Shown piece after piece: positions 1-7,983 of a DNA stretch of 38,099 nt (position 1 is the stretch's first letter; each line of letters starts with the position of its first letter). A program made the position numbers and the translations under genes. The stretch spans positions 1 to 38,099 of the forward strand of contig CAMYEY010000003.1 in assembly GCA_947254895.1 (NCBI GenBank), written 5' to 3'. The DNA is from an uncultured Clostridia bacterium. Lineage in GTDB: Bacteria; Bacillota; Clostridia; Saccharofermentanales; DTU023. The notes under the pieces were generated by a model. The model had not been told where the DNA came from, made no database searches, and saw only the letters and a program-made list of their open reading frames with translations.

Positions 1-67
1 AATTGTTAAGGCTGGCCACCAGTCCTTTACCCAGATTGCCAAATCCTGCTATACCAAGTCTTATCAT
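1..67 (-). CDS. ddh: meso-diaminopimelate dehydrogenase, N-terminus only (cut by window edge)
   Basis: Only the first 22 codons are visible, starting at an ATG at 67 and running off the left edge. The peptide starts MIRLGIAGFGNLGKG, a Rossmann-type dinucleotide-binding strand with GxGNLGKG at residues 8-15. That exact GNLG(K/R)G form is typical of meso-diaminopimelate D-dehydrogenase, which makes meso-DAP directly from tetrahydrodipicolinate with NADPH and ammonia. A GAGG ribosome site lies about 9 nt before the ATG. The gene is 31 nt downstream of dapB in the same direction, so it is probably the last visible gene of the lysine operon. With so few residues another Rossmann oxidoreductase is possible, but the motif and the neighbours agree. 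Confidence 0.72.
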   Translation of the reverse strand, partial: MIRLGIAGFGNLGKGLVASLNN

Positions 68-98
68 CTTAATAAACCTCTAGCTTATAGATGCCAAG

Positions 99-851
99 CT
101 AAGCTAAGACATCTGACATATCGTAAAATCCTGCCGGCTGTTCAAGCAAAAATTCGGCTGCCCGGACTGCCCCGCTGGCAAAAATCAAGCGTGAATTTGC
201 TGTGTGCTTGATCTCTAAAATTTCATCTTGCCCAGCAAAAATCACACTATGTTCACCGACAATTGTTCCGCCCCTGATGGCAGAGATACCAACTTCATTG
301 GTAGGCCTTGAAGCATAGTCACCGGCCCGGCCGTTTAGGGCTTTGAGGCTTCCACTACGACCTAGATTAGCTGCTTCAAAAAGCATTTTAGCTGTACCCG
401 AAGGAGAGTCTTTTTTACCCCTATGATGTTTTTCGATAATCTCAATATCAAAGCCGGTCAACTTGCTAGCCATCTCCTTGACCAAGCCTTCCATAACATT
501 GATACCTAAGCTCATGTTTTTAGCATGGAGGACCGGTATTTCTTGAGCGGCTCGCCTGATCTCCTCTTCCTGGTCATCCGAAAAACCGGTCGAAGCGACC
601 ACGATCGGTAATTTGTTGGCTAGGGCAAAGGCTAAGAGTTTATTCAAGGATGATGCTGCTGAAAAATCGATAATCAGGTCAACCGCCTCTGTCTCCTTGC
701 AATCCGCTAAATCCAGGTAAACGGGAAAGCCCAGCCCCGCCTCCTCTTCCGCAGCATAGCCGGCTATAATTTTGTGTTTAGCCTGGCCGGCAACATAACC
801 TGCTACGATATGCCCCATTCGGCCTGTGGCACCTGAAAGTAAGATGTTCAT
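99..851 (-). CDS. dapB: 4-hydroxy-tetrahydrodipicolinate reductase
   Basis: DapB reduces the DapA product to tetrahydrodipicolinate with NAD(P)H, the second committed step of DAP/lysine synthesis, in the cytosol. Counting from the upstream Met at 854, the nucleotide-binding motif GATGRMG is at residues 8-14. The catalytic block EKHHRGKKDSPSGTA is at 141-155, with the His pair 143-144, Lys148 and the substrate-binding SGT 152-154. GTIVGEH lies at 196-202. About 250 residues is normal for Gram-positive DapB. Two ATGs are adjacent (854 and 851); AGGAGG ends only 2 nt before the first but 5 nt before the second, so I prefer 851. The ribosome site overlaps the dapA stop codon, indicating translational coupling in the operon lysA-lysC-dapA-dapB-ddh. 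Confidence 0.95.
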   Translation of the reverse strand: MNILLSGATGRMGHIVAGYVAGQAKHKIIAGYAAEEEAGLGFPVYLDLADCKETEAVDLIIDFSAASSLNKLLAFALANKLPIVVASTGFSDDQEEEIRRAAQEIPVLHAKNMSLGINVMEGLVKEMASKLTGFDIEIIEKHHRGKKDSPSGTAKMLFEAANLGRSGSLKALNGRAGDYASRPTNEVGISAIRGGTIVGEHSVIFAGQDEILEIKHTANSRLIFASGAVRAAEFLLEQPAGFYDMSDVLA

Positions 852-860
852 CATATCCTC

Positions 861-1739
861 CTAAAGCAGACCCAGCTCATTAAGTCTGGTCTTCAGTAAG
901 TCATAGGTCTCGGTAGAGGCCTTAGTCAAGGGTAAGCGGAGGGGGCCAGCCGGGAGGCCTAAAATCTCCATAGCAGCCTTCACTGGAACTGGATTAACTT
1001 CTGTAAAGAGGGCCTTAATCAAGGGGTATAGCTTAATCTGCAAGTCAGCCCCTTTTCTAAAGTCACCCTCCAGGCAAGCCCGGGTCATCTCATGGGTTTC
1101 TTTGGGTAAGATATTAGCGAGAACAGAGATTACCCCTTTCCCACCTAAAGACATGAGGGGGACAACGACATCATCGTTACCTGAATAAACAGCAAAGTCG
1201 TCAGGCACTGCATGGATTAAGGCTGTCGTGTAAGACAGATTACCGGTAGCATCTTTGATGCCGACGATGTTTTTGATTTCTGCTAACTCTTTAACCATCT
1301 GAACCGGAATTTCTACAGCAGTCCGACTGGGAACAGTATAGAGAATGACTGGAATTTTGACGCTTTCAGCGATGGTTTTAAAATGATTATAAAGCCCCTG
1401 TTTCGTTGCCTTATTGTAGTAAGGCGTCACCAGAAGGAGGCCATCGGCTCCAACAGCCTCGGCATCTCGACTGAGGCCAACGGCGTGTGCTGTATGGTTA
1501 ATCCCTGTACCTGCTATAACCGGAACTTTTCCCCCGGCAGCCTTAACTACCCGAGCTATAGCCTCAATCTGTTCAGGGTCAGATGTGGTTGAAGCTTCAC
1601 CCGTTGTTCCCATGGCAACAATGGCATCTGTCTTGTGGGCAATTTGAAAATCAACCAACCGGTCAAGGCCGGTATAATCAATCTCTCCGTTTTCTTTGAA
1701 AGGTGTGGCCAGGGCGACAGCAGAACCTTTAAATAGCAT
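861..1739 (-). CDS. dapA: 4-hydroxy-tetrahydrodipicolinate synthase
   Basis: DapA condenses pyruvate with aspartate semialdehyde, the branch point toward lysine and peptidoglycan DAP. It is a 292-residue (beta/alpha)8 barrel of the usual length. Visible signatures are GTTGE at 44-48, TPYYN at 105-109, the catalytic Tyr134 in ILYTVPSRT, Arg139, and the Schiff-base Lys162 in GIKDATG. A strong GGAGGAGG site lies before the ATG at 1739. The 83 nt between lysC and dapA are very AT-rich, with no terminator hairpin I can find, so dapA is probably co-transcribed with lysC; an extra internal promoter is possible but no good -35/-10 pair is evident. Confidence 0.96.
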   Translation of the reverse strand: MLFKGSAVALATPFKENGEIDYTGLDRLVDFQIAHKTDAIVAMGTTGEASTTSDPEQIEAIARVVKAAGGKVPVIAGTGINHTAHAVGLSRDAEAVGADGLLLVTPYYNKATKQGLYNHFKTIAESVKIPVILYTVPSRTAVEIPVQMVKELAEIKNIVGIKDATGNLSYTTALIHAVPDDFAVYSGNDDVVVPLMSLGGKGVISVLANILPKETHEMTRACLEGDFRKGADLQIKLYPLIKALFTEVNPVPVKAAMEILGLPAGPLRLPLTKASTETYDLLKTRLNELGLL

Positions 1740-1822
1740 AAGAAACCTCCTCCACTTTCGTCTTTGAACTCTATCTTTAAATAAATTTAATAACTAATTT
1801 TAATATAATTTAATCAATCCTG

Positions 1823-3025
1823 CTATAGTCCAAAGACATCTGCCAGGCGGTTAACCATAATCTTGCAGTCCTTGCTATCAACCACATAGGAAATTGAAAT
1901 GTCCGAGGTCGAAACCATGTAAAAGTTGACCCCGGCCTCTGCAAAGATCCGAAAAGCCTCAGCAGCAACTCCAACCTGATGACGCATAGCCGACCCTATG
2001 ATGGATAATTTAGATAAGTTACCCAACAAGGAATAGGTAAAGGAAAATTCATCTAAGATTTTAACCACCTCGTCTTTGTCCTCCATGGAGGTCGTAAAAG
2101 AAACCGCCGATAAGTCTTCATCCGTCAGCATCTGGTTAATCAAGTCCAGGTTGACCCCTGACTCAGCTAAGCGGTTAAAGCAACGAGGTACCCTCCGGTC
2201 ACCCCGGCCAAGTTCTTCGATGTTAACCAAAAGAACCTGGTCAATCTCAGAAATATTTGTCAGTTGCAAGGCTTCCATATTTTCAGCCACAGTAAATTCC
2301 TCCTTAGCAATGATCCTAGTACCTGCAATCTCCCCGGTATTTAAAGCAATATAGAGGGGAACCCGGTATTTAGCAGCCAGCTCAACACTCCTCGGTTCAA
2401 TCACCCTAGCACCCAGATAGGCCATTTCGACCGCTTCTTCATAAGTAACCTCAGCCAACTTTTTAGCCTTCGGCCTGACCCGGGGATCAACAGAATAAAT
2501 CCCGGCCACATCTGTATAAATCTCACAAGGACAACCGAGACGGGCAGCCAGAGCAACCGCTGAGGTATCTGACCCGCCTCGACCAAGCGTGGTGATCTCC
2601 CCCTGCTCATTCATGCCTTGAAAGCCTGCTACCACCGCAATTCTACCCTGATCTAAGGCTTGCTCCACCCGGCAGGGGTCGAGTTCCTTGATCTGGCTTT
2701 TACGGTGGAGTCCAACTGTTTTAAAACCGGCCTGAAAGCCGGTAAAGCTGGCTGCAGGGTGTCCTAAGCTGATCAAATGGAGGGCTAACAAAGAGGCCGA
2801 AACCAACTCTCCGGACGAAAGGAGGACATCCACCTCCCGGGAATCAGCTTTTGTAGCCAGCCGTGAAGCCATCGATAGGAGATTATCTGTTGTATCTCCC
2901 ATGGCCGAAACTACCACAACAACCCGACCATATTGCTCTTTTCGCCGTAAAATTAATTGAGCAACCTCTTTCATTTTATCGGTCGTGGCAACAGAACTAC
3001 CACCAAACTTTAGTACAACAGTCAC
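1823..3025 (-). CDS. lysC: aspartokinase of the lysine cluster
   Basis: This 400-residue aspartokinase phosphorylates aspartate, the first step of the aspartate family. The kinase signature KFGGSS is at residues 6-11, and the amino-acid kinase motif TTLGRGGSDTSA follows near 145-156. The C-terminal third holds paired ACT regulatory domains (about 260-400), typical of feedback-inhibited bacterial enzymes. The start is GTG at 3025, with GAGGATGG about 6 nt upstream; the nearby ATG inside that site is out of frame. Its position between lysA and dapA suggests a lysine-responsive isozyme, but the effector cannot be read from sequence. A second, different aspartokinase sits with hom and thrC at 29349-30659. 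Confidence 0.94.
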   Translation of the reverse strand: MTVVLKFGGSSVATTDKMKEVAQLILRRKEQYGRVVVVVSAMGDTTDNLLSMASRLATKADSREVDVLLSSGELVSASLLALHLISLGHPAASFTGFQAGFKTVGLHRKSQIKELDPCRVEQALDQGRIAVVAGFQGMNEQGEITTLGRGGSDTSAVALAARLGCPCEIYTDVAGIYSVDPRVRPKAKKLAEVTYEEAVEMAYLGARVIEPRSVELAAKYRVPLYIALNTGEIAGTRIIAKEEFTVAENMEALQLTNISEIDQVLLVNIEELGRGDRRVPRCFNRLAESGVNLDLINQMLTDEDLSAVSFTTSMEDKDEVVKILDEFSFTYSLLGNLSKLSIIGSAMRHQVGVAAEAFRIFAEAGVNFYMVSTSDISISYVVDSKDCKIMVNRLADVFGL

Positions 3026-3088
3026 TTTTTTCCATCCTCATAAATTCAGGCAAATGCTATGCACAAGCCTAAAAGCTCTTCTCCAAAA

Positions 3089-4396
3089 TCATTGGCCCGG
3101 ATAGGCCAGGTCGTTTCTCAAGAGGTCCTGGTAGTCCTCTCGGCGCACAGCCAGACGGGCCTTTCCCTCTTTGACAAAGACGACTGCCCCTTTGGGCAGA
3201 CGGTTATAATTGGAACTCATGGCATAGGTGTAAGCTCCGGCGGCCGGTATGACTAGGAGATCACCCCGGTCAGCCTTGGGTAAAGGAGCGGATTCAACCA
3301 GGATATCTCCAGTCTCGCAACACTTCCCTGCCACCCGATATTCCATGGCCACAGGCTGGTTCATTTTATTGGCCAGGGCCACCTCATACTTTGCCTGGTA
3401 GAGGGCTGGCCGAATATTATCAGTCATACCACCATCTACAAAGATAAAAGGCTTCCCCTGCCTCGTTTCCTTAATTCCCCCTACCCGGTAAAGGATTGAA
3501 CCACTATCGTTAATCAAAGAGCGGCCGGGTTCTATGGATAGCTTTTTCAGGCCGATAGCGTAGTGCTCGTCTAAGTCTTCTACCCGTTTGACATAGTCTT
3601 TTAAAAATCCCGCTAGGTCAAAAGGCTTATCTTCAGCCGTATAATATACCCCAAAGCCACCACCCAGATTAAGCTCAGTTAGGCTTAGTCCAGCTTGGTC
3701 CTTGATTTGTCTGAGATAGGCCATAAGGGCCTCAGCACCGGCGAAAAAGAAGCCCGGATCTAAAACCTGCGACCCGATATGGGAGTGGAGTCCCTCCAAT
3801 TCAAGCCAAGGGTCATCAGCTAAAGTTTTAAGCAACTGAAGGCAGGCTGGGTCAGCGGTCGAAAGGCCAAACTTTGAATCTTCCTTGCTGGTCTGGATAT
3901 ATTTGTGTGTCTTGGCTTCAATGCCAGGATTTACCCTGACCAAAACCTTGACCTTTTGCTGACGTTCTCTAGCCAGCTTGGAAAGCAGGTCATATTCAGC
4001 CCAGTTGTCGATAGTGATATGGCCAACAGCCTCATCTAAGGCTAAAAGCAACTCTGACTCCAGCTTGTTATTGCCATGAAAATTGAGTTTGGCAGGATCA
4101 AGGCCAGCCTGGATAGCTGTGTAAAACTCTCCCCCACTGACCACATCAACCGAGAGGCCAAGCTTGGCAATTAATCCCAGTACATAAAGGTTTGAAAAAC
4201 TCTTTGAAGCATAATAAACCTGGGTGGCAAAACGGTCTGAGCGAAAATTGTCCAAAAAGATCCTAGCCCGACTAACCAGGTCTGCTTCATCAAAGACATA
4301 AAGGGGGGTCCCGTAGGTCTCAGCCAGAGCTTCCAGGCTAACCCCACCTACATAGAGGTCTTGTCCTTTGATTTCCATACTACCGTGTAATTTCAT
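3089..4396 (-). CDS. lysA: diaminopimelate decarboxylase
   Basis: LysA is a PLP-dependent fold-III decarboxylase converting meso-DAP to L-lysine. Counting from the upstream in-frame ATG at 4408, the PLP lysine is Lys69 in YYASKS, HSHIGSQ is at 208-214, the phosphate-binding GGGFGVYY at 249-256, EPGRS at 293-297 and CCETGD at 363-368, which supplies the catalytic Cys and Glu from the partner subunit. I chose ATG 4396 because GAGGGG lies just before it and the resulting N-terminus, MKLHGSMEI, matches the family's usual M-LHGTM start. The ATG at 4408 overlaps the ABC ATPase stop codon as ATGA but has little ribosome site of its own. Either start means tight coupling to the transporter upstream. 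Confidence 0.95.
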   Translation of the reverse strand: MKLHGSMEIKGQDLYVGGVSLEALAETYGTPLYVFDEADLVSRARIFLDNFRSDRFATQVYYASKSFSNLYVLGLIAKLGLSVDVVSGGEFYTAIQAGLDPAKLNFHGNNKLESELLLALDEAVGHITIDNWAEYDLLSKLARERQQKVKVLVRVNPGIEAKTHKYIQTSKEDSKFGLSTADPACLQLLKTLADDPWLELEGLHSHIGSQVLDPGFFFAGAEALMAYLRQIKDQAGLSLTELNLGGGFGVYYTAEDKPFDLAGFLKDYVKRVEDLDEHYAIGLKKLSIEPGRSLINDSGSILYRVGGIKETRQGKPFIFVDGGMTDNIRPALYQAKYEVALANKMNQPVAMEYRVAGKCCETGDILVESAPLPKADRGDLLVIPAAGAYTYAMSSNYNRLPKGAVVFVKEGKARLAVRREDYQDLLRNDLAYPGQ

Positions 4397-4404
4397 AATC
4401 CCCC

Positions 4405-6111
4405 TCATCTCAGGTCTGAATCTTGGATAAGTTGCCTGGTGTAGGCTGACTTAGGTTTAGCAAAAACTTCTTCCACCTTGCCGTATTCAACAATTTCTCC
4501 AGCCTTGAGAACAGCTATTGTATCACAAATATGGTGGACAACAGATAGGTCATGGGATATGAATAAGCAAGCAAAGGAGAATTTTCGGCGGAGGTCAAGG
4601 AGGAGGTCTAAAATCTGGGCTTGAACAGAAAGGTCCAAGGCGGAAAGGGGCTCATCTGCCAAAAGTAGTTGAGGTTCAAGTAAAAGGGCCGCAGCTATAG
4701 CCATCCTTTGGACCTGGCCACCGGATAGTTGGCCGGGGTAGCGGCCGGCATAATCCGGATCGAGACCCAGGTTACCCATGGCGGTTAAAACCCGGTCTTC
4801 CATATCCGTCCGGGATAGGCGGCCGGACTCCTTTAGGGCCAAGCCCTCAGCCAACTGCCTGCCCAGCTTTTGACGGGGATTAAAGGAAGAATAGGGATCC
4901 TGGAAAATCATCTGGATCCCCCGTGAAGTGAGCTTGACCCTCTCCCTCACCTTTAAAGCCTTAAGGGATTTTTCTTGATAGAGAAGATCCCCACCGCTCA
5001 AAGGCAAGAAGCCTGTGATAAGTCTAGCCAGGGTGGTTTTACCGGAGCCTGATTCACCCACCAGTCCCAGCCATTCACCAGACTTAAGCGTCAGGTTGAG
5101 GTTCTCTAAGATCAAATTATCCCGGTGGCCCTTTCTCTGGTAACTTGCAGAAACGTTTTGCAGGTCCAGGAGGACGGGAGCTTCTGCGGCTTCCAGTCTT
5201 AGGGTCACCTGGTTGCTCTTAGGTTTTTCTTGAGATGGACCAGCAAAAAGCTTCTGTCCCCGCTTAGCCAAACGGGGTCTTGATCCGATCAGAAGCTTTG
5301 TATAGGGGTGCTTAGGCCTCGCCATCACCTCCTCCACCTTGCCTTCTTCGATCGGACGACCATCATAAAGGACGTAAACCCGGTCACAAATCCGGCTGAC
5401 CGTATCAAGGTCATGGGAGATGTAAAGGACGGAATTTCCCTTGGTTTGCTGGATGAGACGAATCAGGTCTAAAATCTGATTTTTAACAGAAACATCCAGA
5501 GCTGTTGTCGGCTCATCTGCGATCAGGAGGTCGGGATTATTAATAATAGCCATGGCAATGAGGACCCTCTGTCTCTGACCGCCTGACAGCTCATGAGGAT
5601 AGGCCTGGTAAAGGGCTTCCGGATTAGGTAATTGAACTGCCTTCAGGGTCCCGATCACCCGGGCCTTTATTTCGTCCTTGCTCATATCTGTATGAATCTG
5701 CAGACTCTCACCAACCTGCCTACCTATCCGCATGAGGGGATTCAAGGCCTGGGCAGCATCTTGGTAAATAATACCCAAGTCTCGGCCATTAATTTGTTGC
5801 CGGTCCTTCTTGGTCAAGTGTGAAATTTCCCGACCCTTGAATTGAATGGAGCCTTGGCTGACTGCAATTCCTTCCGGCAAAAGTCCGGCAATCGACATAG
5901 CTGTAATGCTCTTACCTGCTCCCGATTCACCCACTAGGCCAACAATTTCTCCCGGCCGAATCTTAAGTGAAACGGACCTGACCAGCTCTGCCCCCAACTT
6001 GGTTGCCACCTTGAGACGGTCTAGCTCTAAGATATATTCTGTTGAATCATGTTTTTCGGCCACGCTCGCTTTGGGCTCTAAGTCACGGGAATTAACAAAT
6101 ATTGGCTTCAT
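4405..6111 (-). CDS. fused double ATPase of a peptide-type ABC importer (DppD-DppF fusion)
   Basis: One 568-residue chain carries two complete ABC ATPase domains of the dipeptide/oligopeptide/nickel family, which are separate proteins in classical Dpp/Opp systems. Domain 1 has Walker A GESGAGKS 61-68, LSGGQ 175-179, Walker B LLIADEP 195-201 and switch His233. Domain 2 has Walker A GESGSGKT 352-359, LSGGQ 462-466, Walker B LLLADEP 482-488 and switch His520. The linker is about residues 275-315. Neither half shows the four-Cys C-terminal oligo-HPY module seen in OppD and OppF elsewhere in this window. The start overlaps the permease stop as ATGA, with GAGAGGGG upstream. Substrate unknown. Confidence 0.92.
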   Translation of the reverse strand: MKPIFVNSRDLEPKASVAEKHDSTEYILELDRLKVATKLGAELVRSVSLKIRPGEIVGLVGESGAGKSITAMSIAGLLPEGIAVSQGSIQFKGREISHLTKKDRQQINGRDLGIIYQDAAQALNPLMRIGRQVGESLQIHTDMSKDEIKARVIGTLKAVQLPNPEALYQAYPHELSGGQRQRVLIAMAIINNPDLLIADEPTTALDVSVKNQILDLIRLIQQTKGNSVLYISHDLDTVSRICDRVYVLYDGRPIEEGKVEEVMARPKHPYTKLLIGSRPRLAKRGQKLFAGPSQEKPKSNQVTLRLEAAEAPVLLDLQNVSASYQRKGHRDNLILENLNLTLKSGEWLGLVGESGSGKTTLARLITGFLPLSGGDLLYQEKSLKALKVRERVKLTSRGIQMIFQDPYSSFNPRQKLGRQLAEGLALKESGRLSRTDMEDRVLTAMGNLGLDPDYAGRYPGQLSGGQVQRMAIAAALLLEPQLLLADEPLSALDLSVQAQILDLLLDLRRKFSFACLFISHDLSVVHHICDTIAVLKAGEIVEYGKVEEVFAKPKSAYTRQLIQDSDLR

Positions 6112-7001
6112 AAGCTAGATCCCCTCTCTGCCCTGACTTTAAAAGCCTGACCTAATAAAAAGCTCCCCAGAACCAAGAGGACGATCATCAGGCCCGGAAA
6201 AATTGCAGCTGATGGGTTTTGAAAAACATAACCCTGGGCATCCTTTAGCATGTGTCCCCAGGTTATTTGGTCAGGAGGTACACCCAAACCTAAAAAACTC
6301 AAAGAAGACTCAGCCAAGATTGCATTGGCAAAACCTAAAGCTAGGGCCGACAAGAGGCGGTCTGTAATCAAGGGAAAGATTTGGCAAAAAATAATCTTGC
6401 TACTGCTAAGCCCTAAGAGCTTAAGTCTTTTAACAAAGTTTTTCCCCCGGTATTCCAAAAATGACGACCTAACTATTCGACCGTAAGAAGGGATAAACAT
6501 AATCCCCAAGGCCAAGACCAATTGCCAAGCCCCGTTGCCAAAAGAAGCAACAAAGAGCATCCCCATGAGAATGGCGGGGATGGCCAACAGGGCATCAAAA
6601 ATCCGACTGAACACATAATCTACCGGACCGGCCAGATAGCCTGCCAGGCCGCCCATCAGGAGGCCTAGGCTACAACCGATAAAGTTGATCGCCAAGGAGA
6701 TAAAAAGGGTCAGCGGTAGCCCGGACATAACCCGGGTAAAGATATCCCTACCGTAATTATCGGTGCCAAACCAGTGGTTGAAAGTGGGCCGGGCAAAGCG
6801 GTCAGCTAGGGCCATCTGGTCAGGTGCATAGGGTCGATAAATAAGGCTCAAACAAAAACAAACTAAGGGAATGGCCAAGAAGACAAGGGCCAGCCGTAAT
6901 TGACGGTTCTGCCTCTGTTTAAAAATCGCATTCTGGTAAGTTACCCGACGACTGACAACTGCCTTAGTATCAGTTAGATGCTTGTCATTTGTGGCCGGCA
7001 T
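6108..7001 (-). CDS. peptide-type ABC importer permease (DppC-like)
   Basis: This 297-residue inner-membrane permease has about six hydrophobic segments, the first at about residues 35-55. It carries the DppC-type motif GTDNYGRDIFTRVMSG near 78-93 and a C-terminal EAA-type coupling loop leading into AESSLSFLGLGVPP. A GGGGGAGG ribosome site precedes the ATG at 7001. The 5' end overlaps the upstream permease by 17 nt and the 3' end overlaps the ATPase by 4 nt, so the three proteins are likely made in matched amounts. It pairs with the DppB-like protein at 6985-7974. Confidence 0.92.
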   Translation of the reverse strand: MPATNDKHLTDTKAVVSRRVTYQNAIFKQRQNRQLRLALVFLAIPLVCFCLSLIYRPYAPDQMALADRFARPTFNHWFGTDNYGRDIFTRVMSGLPLTLFISLAINFIGCSLGLLMGGLAGYLAGPVDYVFSRIFDALLAIPAILMGMLFVASFGNGAWQLVLALGIMFIPSYGRIVRSSFLEYRGKNFVKRLKLLGLSSSKIIFCQIFPLITDRLLSALALGFANAILAESSLSFLGLGVPPDQITWGHMLKDAQGYVFQNPSAAIFPGLMIVLLVLGSFLLGQAFKVRAERGSSL

Positions 7002-7974
7002 TCAGACCTCCCCCCTTAAAAAGGCCAAAATGTAAAAGCGGCCTAGTTTCTAACCTAATCCGCGGATCAATATACTGGTTAATGAGGTCAACCAGAAAAT
7101 TAACTAAGACGACCGTCGATCCAATCAAAAGAATAATGGCCTGGGTCAGGCTCAAGTCCCTAGCCTCCACGGCTGTCACTAAGAGCCGTCCCAGGCCGGG
7201 AATTAAGAAGACTTGTTCGATAATCACACTGCCTGAAAAAACCTCGGCTAAAACTAAACCCAGGGCTGTAACAAAAGATAAGAGGCCATTTCTCAGGATA
7301 TGACCAAACAAGATCCGAGAAGGCGAGGCCCCCTTACCCAGGGCTGTTTTAACATAGGCTGCCCGTAGCTGGCCGACGAGCCCATCCCTCAAAAACTCCA
7401 TAGCCATTGCCGTACGCGAAAGGGCAATAGCCAGAGCCGGTAGAAAAAATCTAGCCCAATCTGAGTTAGACGTTCCATTCCCCGCAGCAAGAGCAATTTG
7501 TGAAGTGCGAAAGAGGAGCATGAGGATGATGGCCATAAAAAAGGGCGGGATAGTCAGGCCAAGCTCAACCCCAAAACGGATAACCTGGTCCAGCCGAGAC
7601 CCTGCCTTAGCCGCCGAAAGCAGGGCCAGGGGGACAGCTAAAGCAAAAATCAAAGCAAAGGCATAACCGGCTAGCTTGAGGGTATTGGGCAGGGCCTCCA
7701 GAAGCAAATCTTTAACCGGTGCTGAAAAGCGAAAAGAATAGCCTAGGTCCCCCTTAGCTAGTCCTTTAAAATAATTATAGATTTTGACTGCTAGGGGCTG
7801 ACCCAAGCCAAGTTCCTCCTCTAAGGCCTCCACCTGAGCCTGGTCAGCCTGCATCCCCAGCATGATCCTGGCTGGATTTCCCGGAATCAACTCAAACATA
7901 ATAAATACGATGAGGCAGATTAAAAGCAGGGTAACCAGCATCTCTACAAATTTTTTCAGAATGTAGGTGGACAT
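6985..7974 (-). CDS. peptide-type ABC importer permease (DppB-like)
   Basis: This 329-residue permease has an N-terminal membrane anchor (about residues 8-30) ending in PGNPAR, the usual DppB/OppB signature just after helix 1. An extracytoplasmic loop with the repeated Glu-rich EALEEELGLGQP segment follows, then the main helices with the binding-protein-dependent transport loop near 200-230. Nine nt separate it from the binding-protein stop, and no good Shine-Dalgarno sequence is visible there, so translation probably depends on coupling. Partner of the DppC-like gene immediately downstream. Confidence 0.92.
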   Translation of the reverse strand: MSTYILKKFVEMLVTLLLICLIVFIMFELIPGNPARIMLGMQADQAQVEALEEELGLGQPLAVKIYNYFKGLAKGDLGYSFRFSAPVKDLLLEALPNTLKLAGYAFALIFALAVPLALLSAAKAGSRLDQVIRFGVELGLTIPPFFMAIILMLLFRTSQIALAAGNGTSNSDWARFFLPALAIALSRTAMAMEFLRDGLVGQLRAAYVKTALGKGASPSRILFGHILRNGLLSFVTALGLVLAEVFSGSVIIEQVFLIPGLGRLLVTAVEARDLSLTQAIILLIGSTVVLVNFLVDLINQYIDPRIRLETRPLLHFGLFKGGGLNAGHK

Positions 7975-7983
7975 GCACTAAAC

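Noticed and set aside
1740..1822. Internal promoter in the AT-rich lysC-dapA gap
   Set aside because: Many TA-rich hexamers are present but none with a -35 at 16-18 nt, so chance in AT-rich sequence is the simpler explanation.
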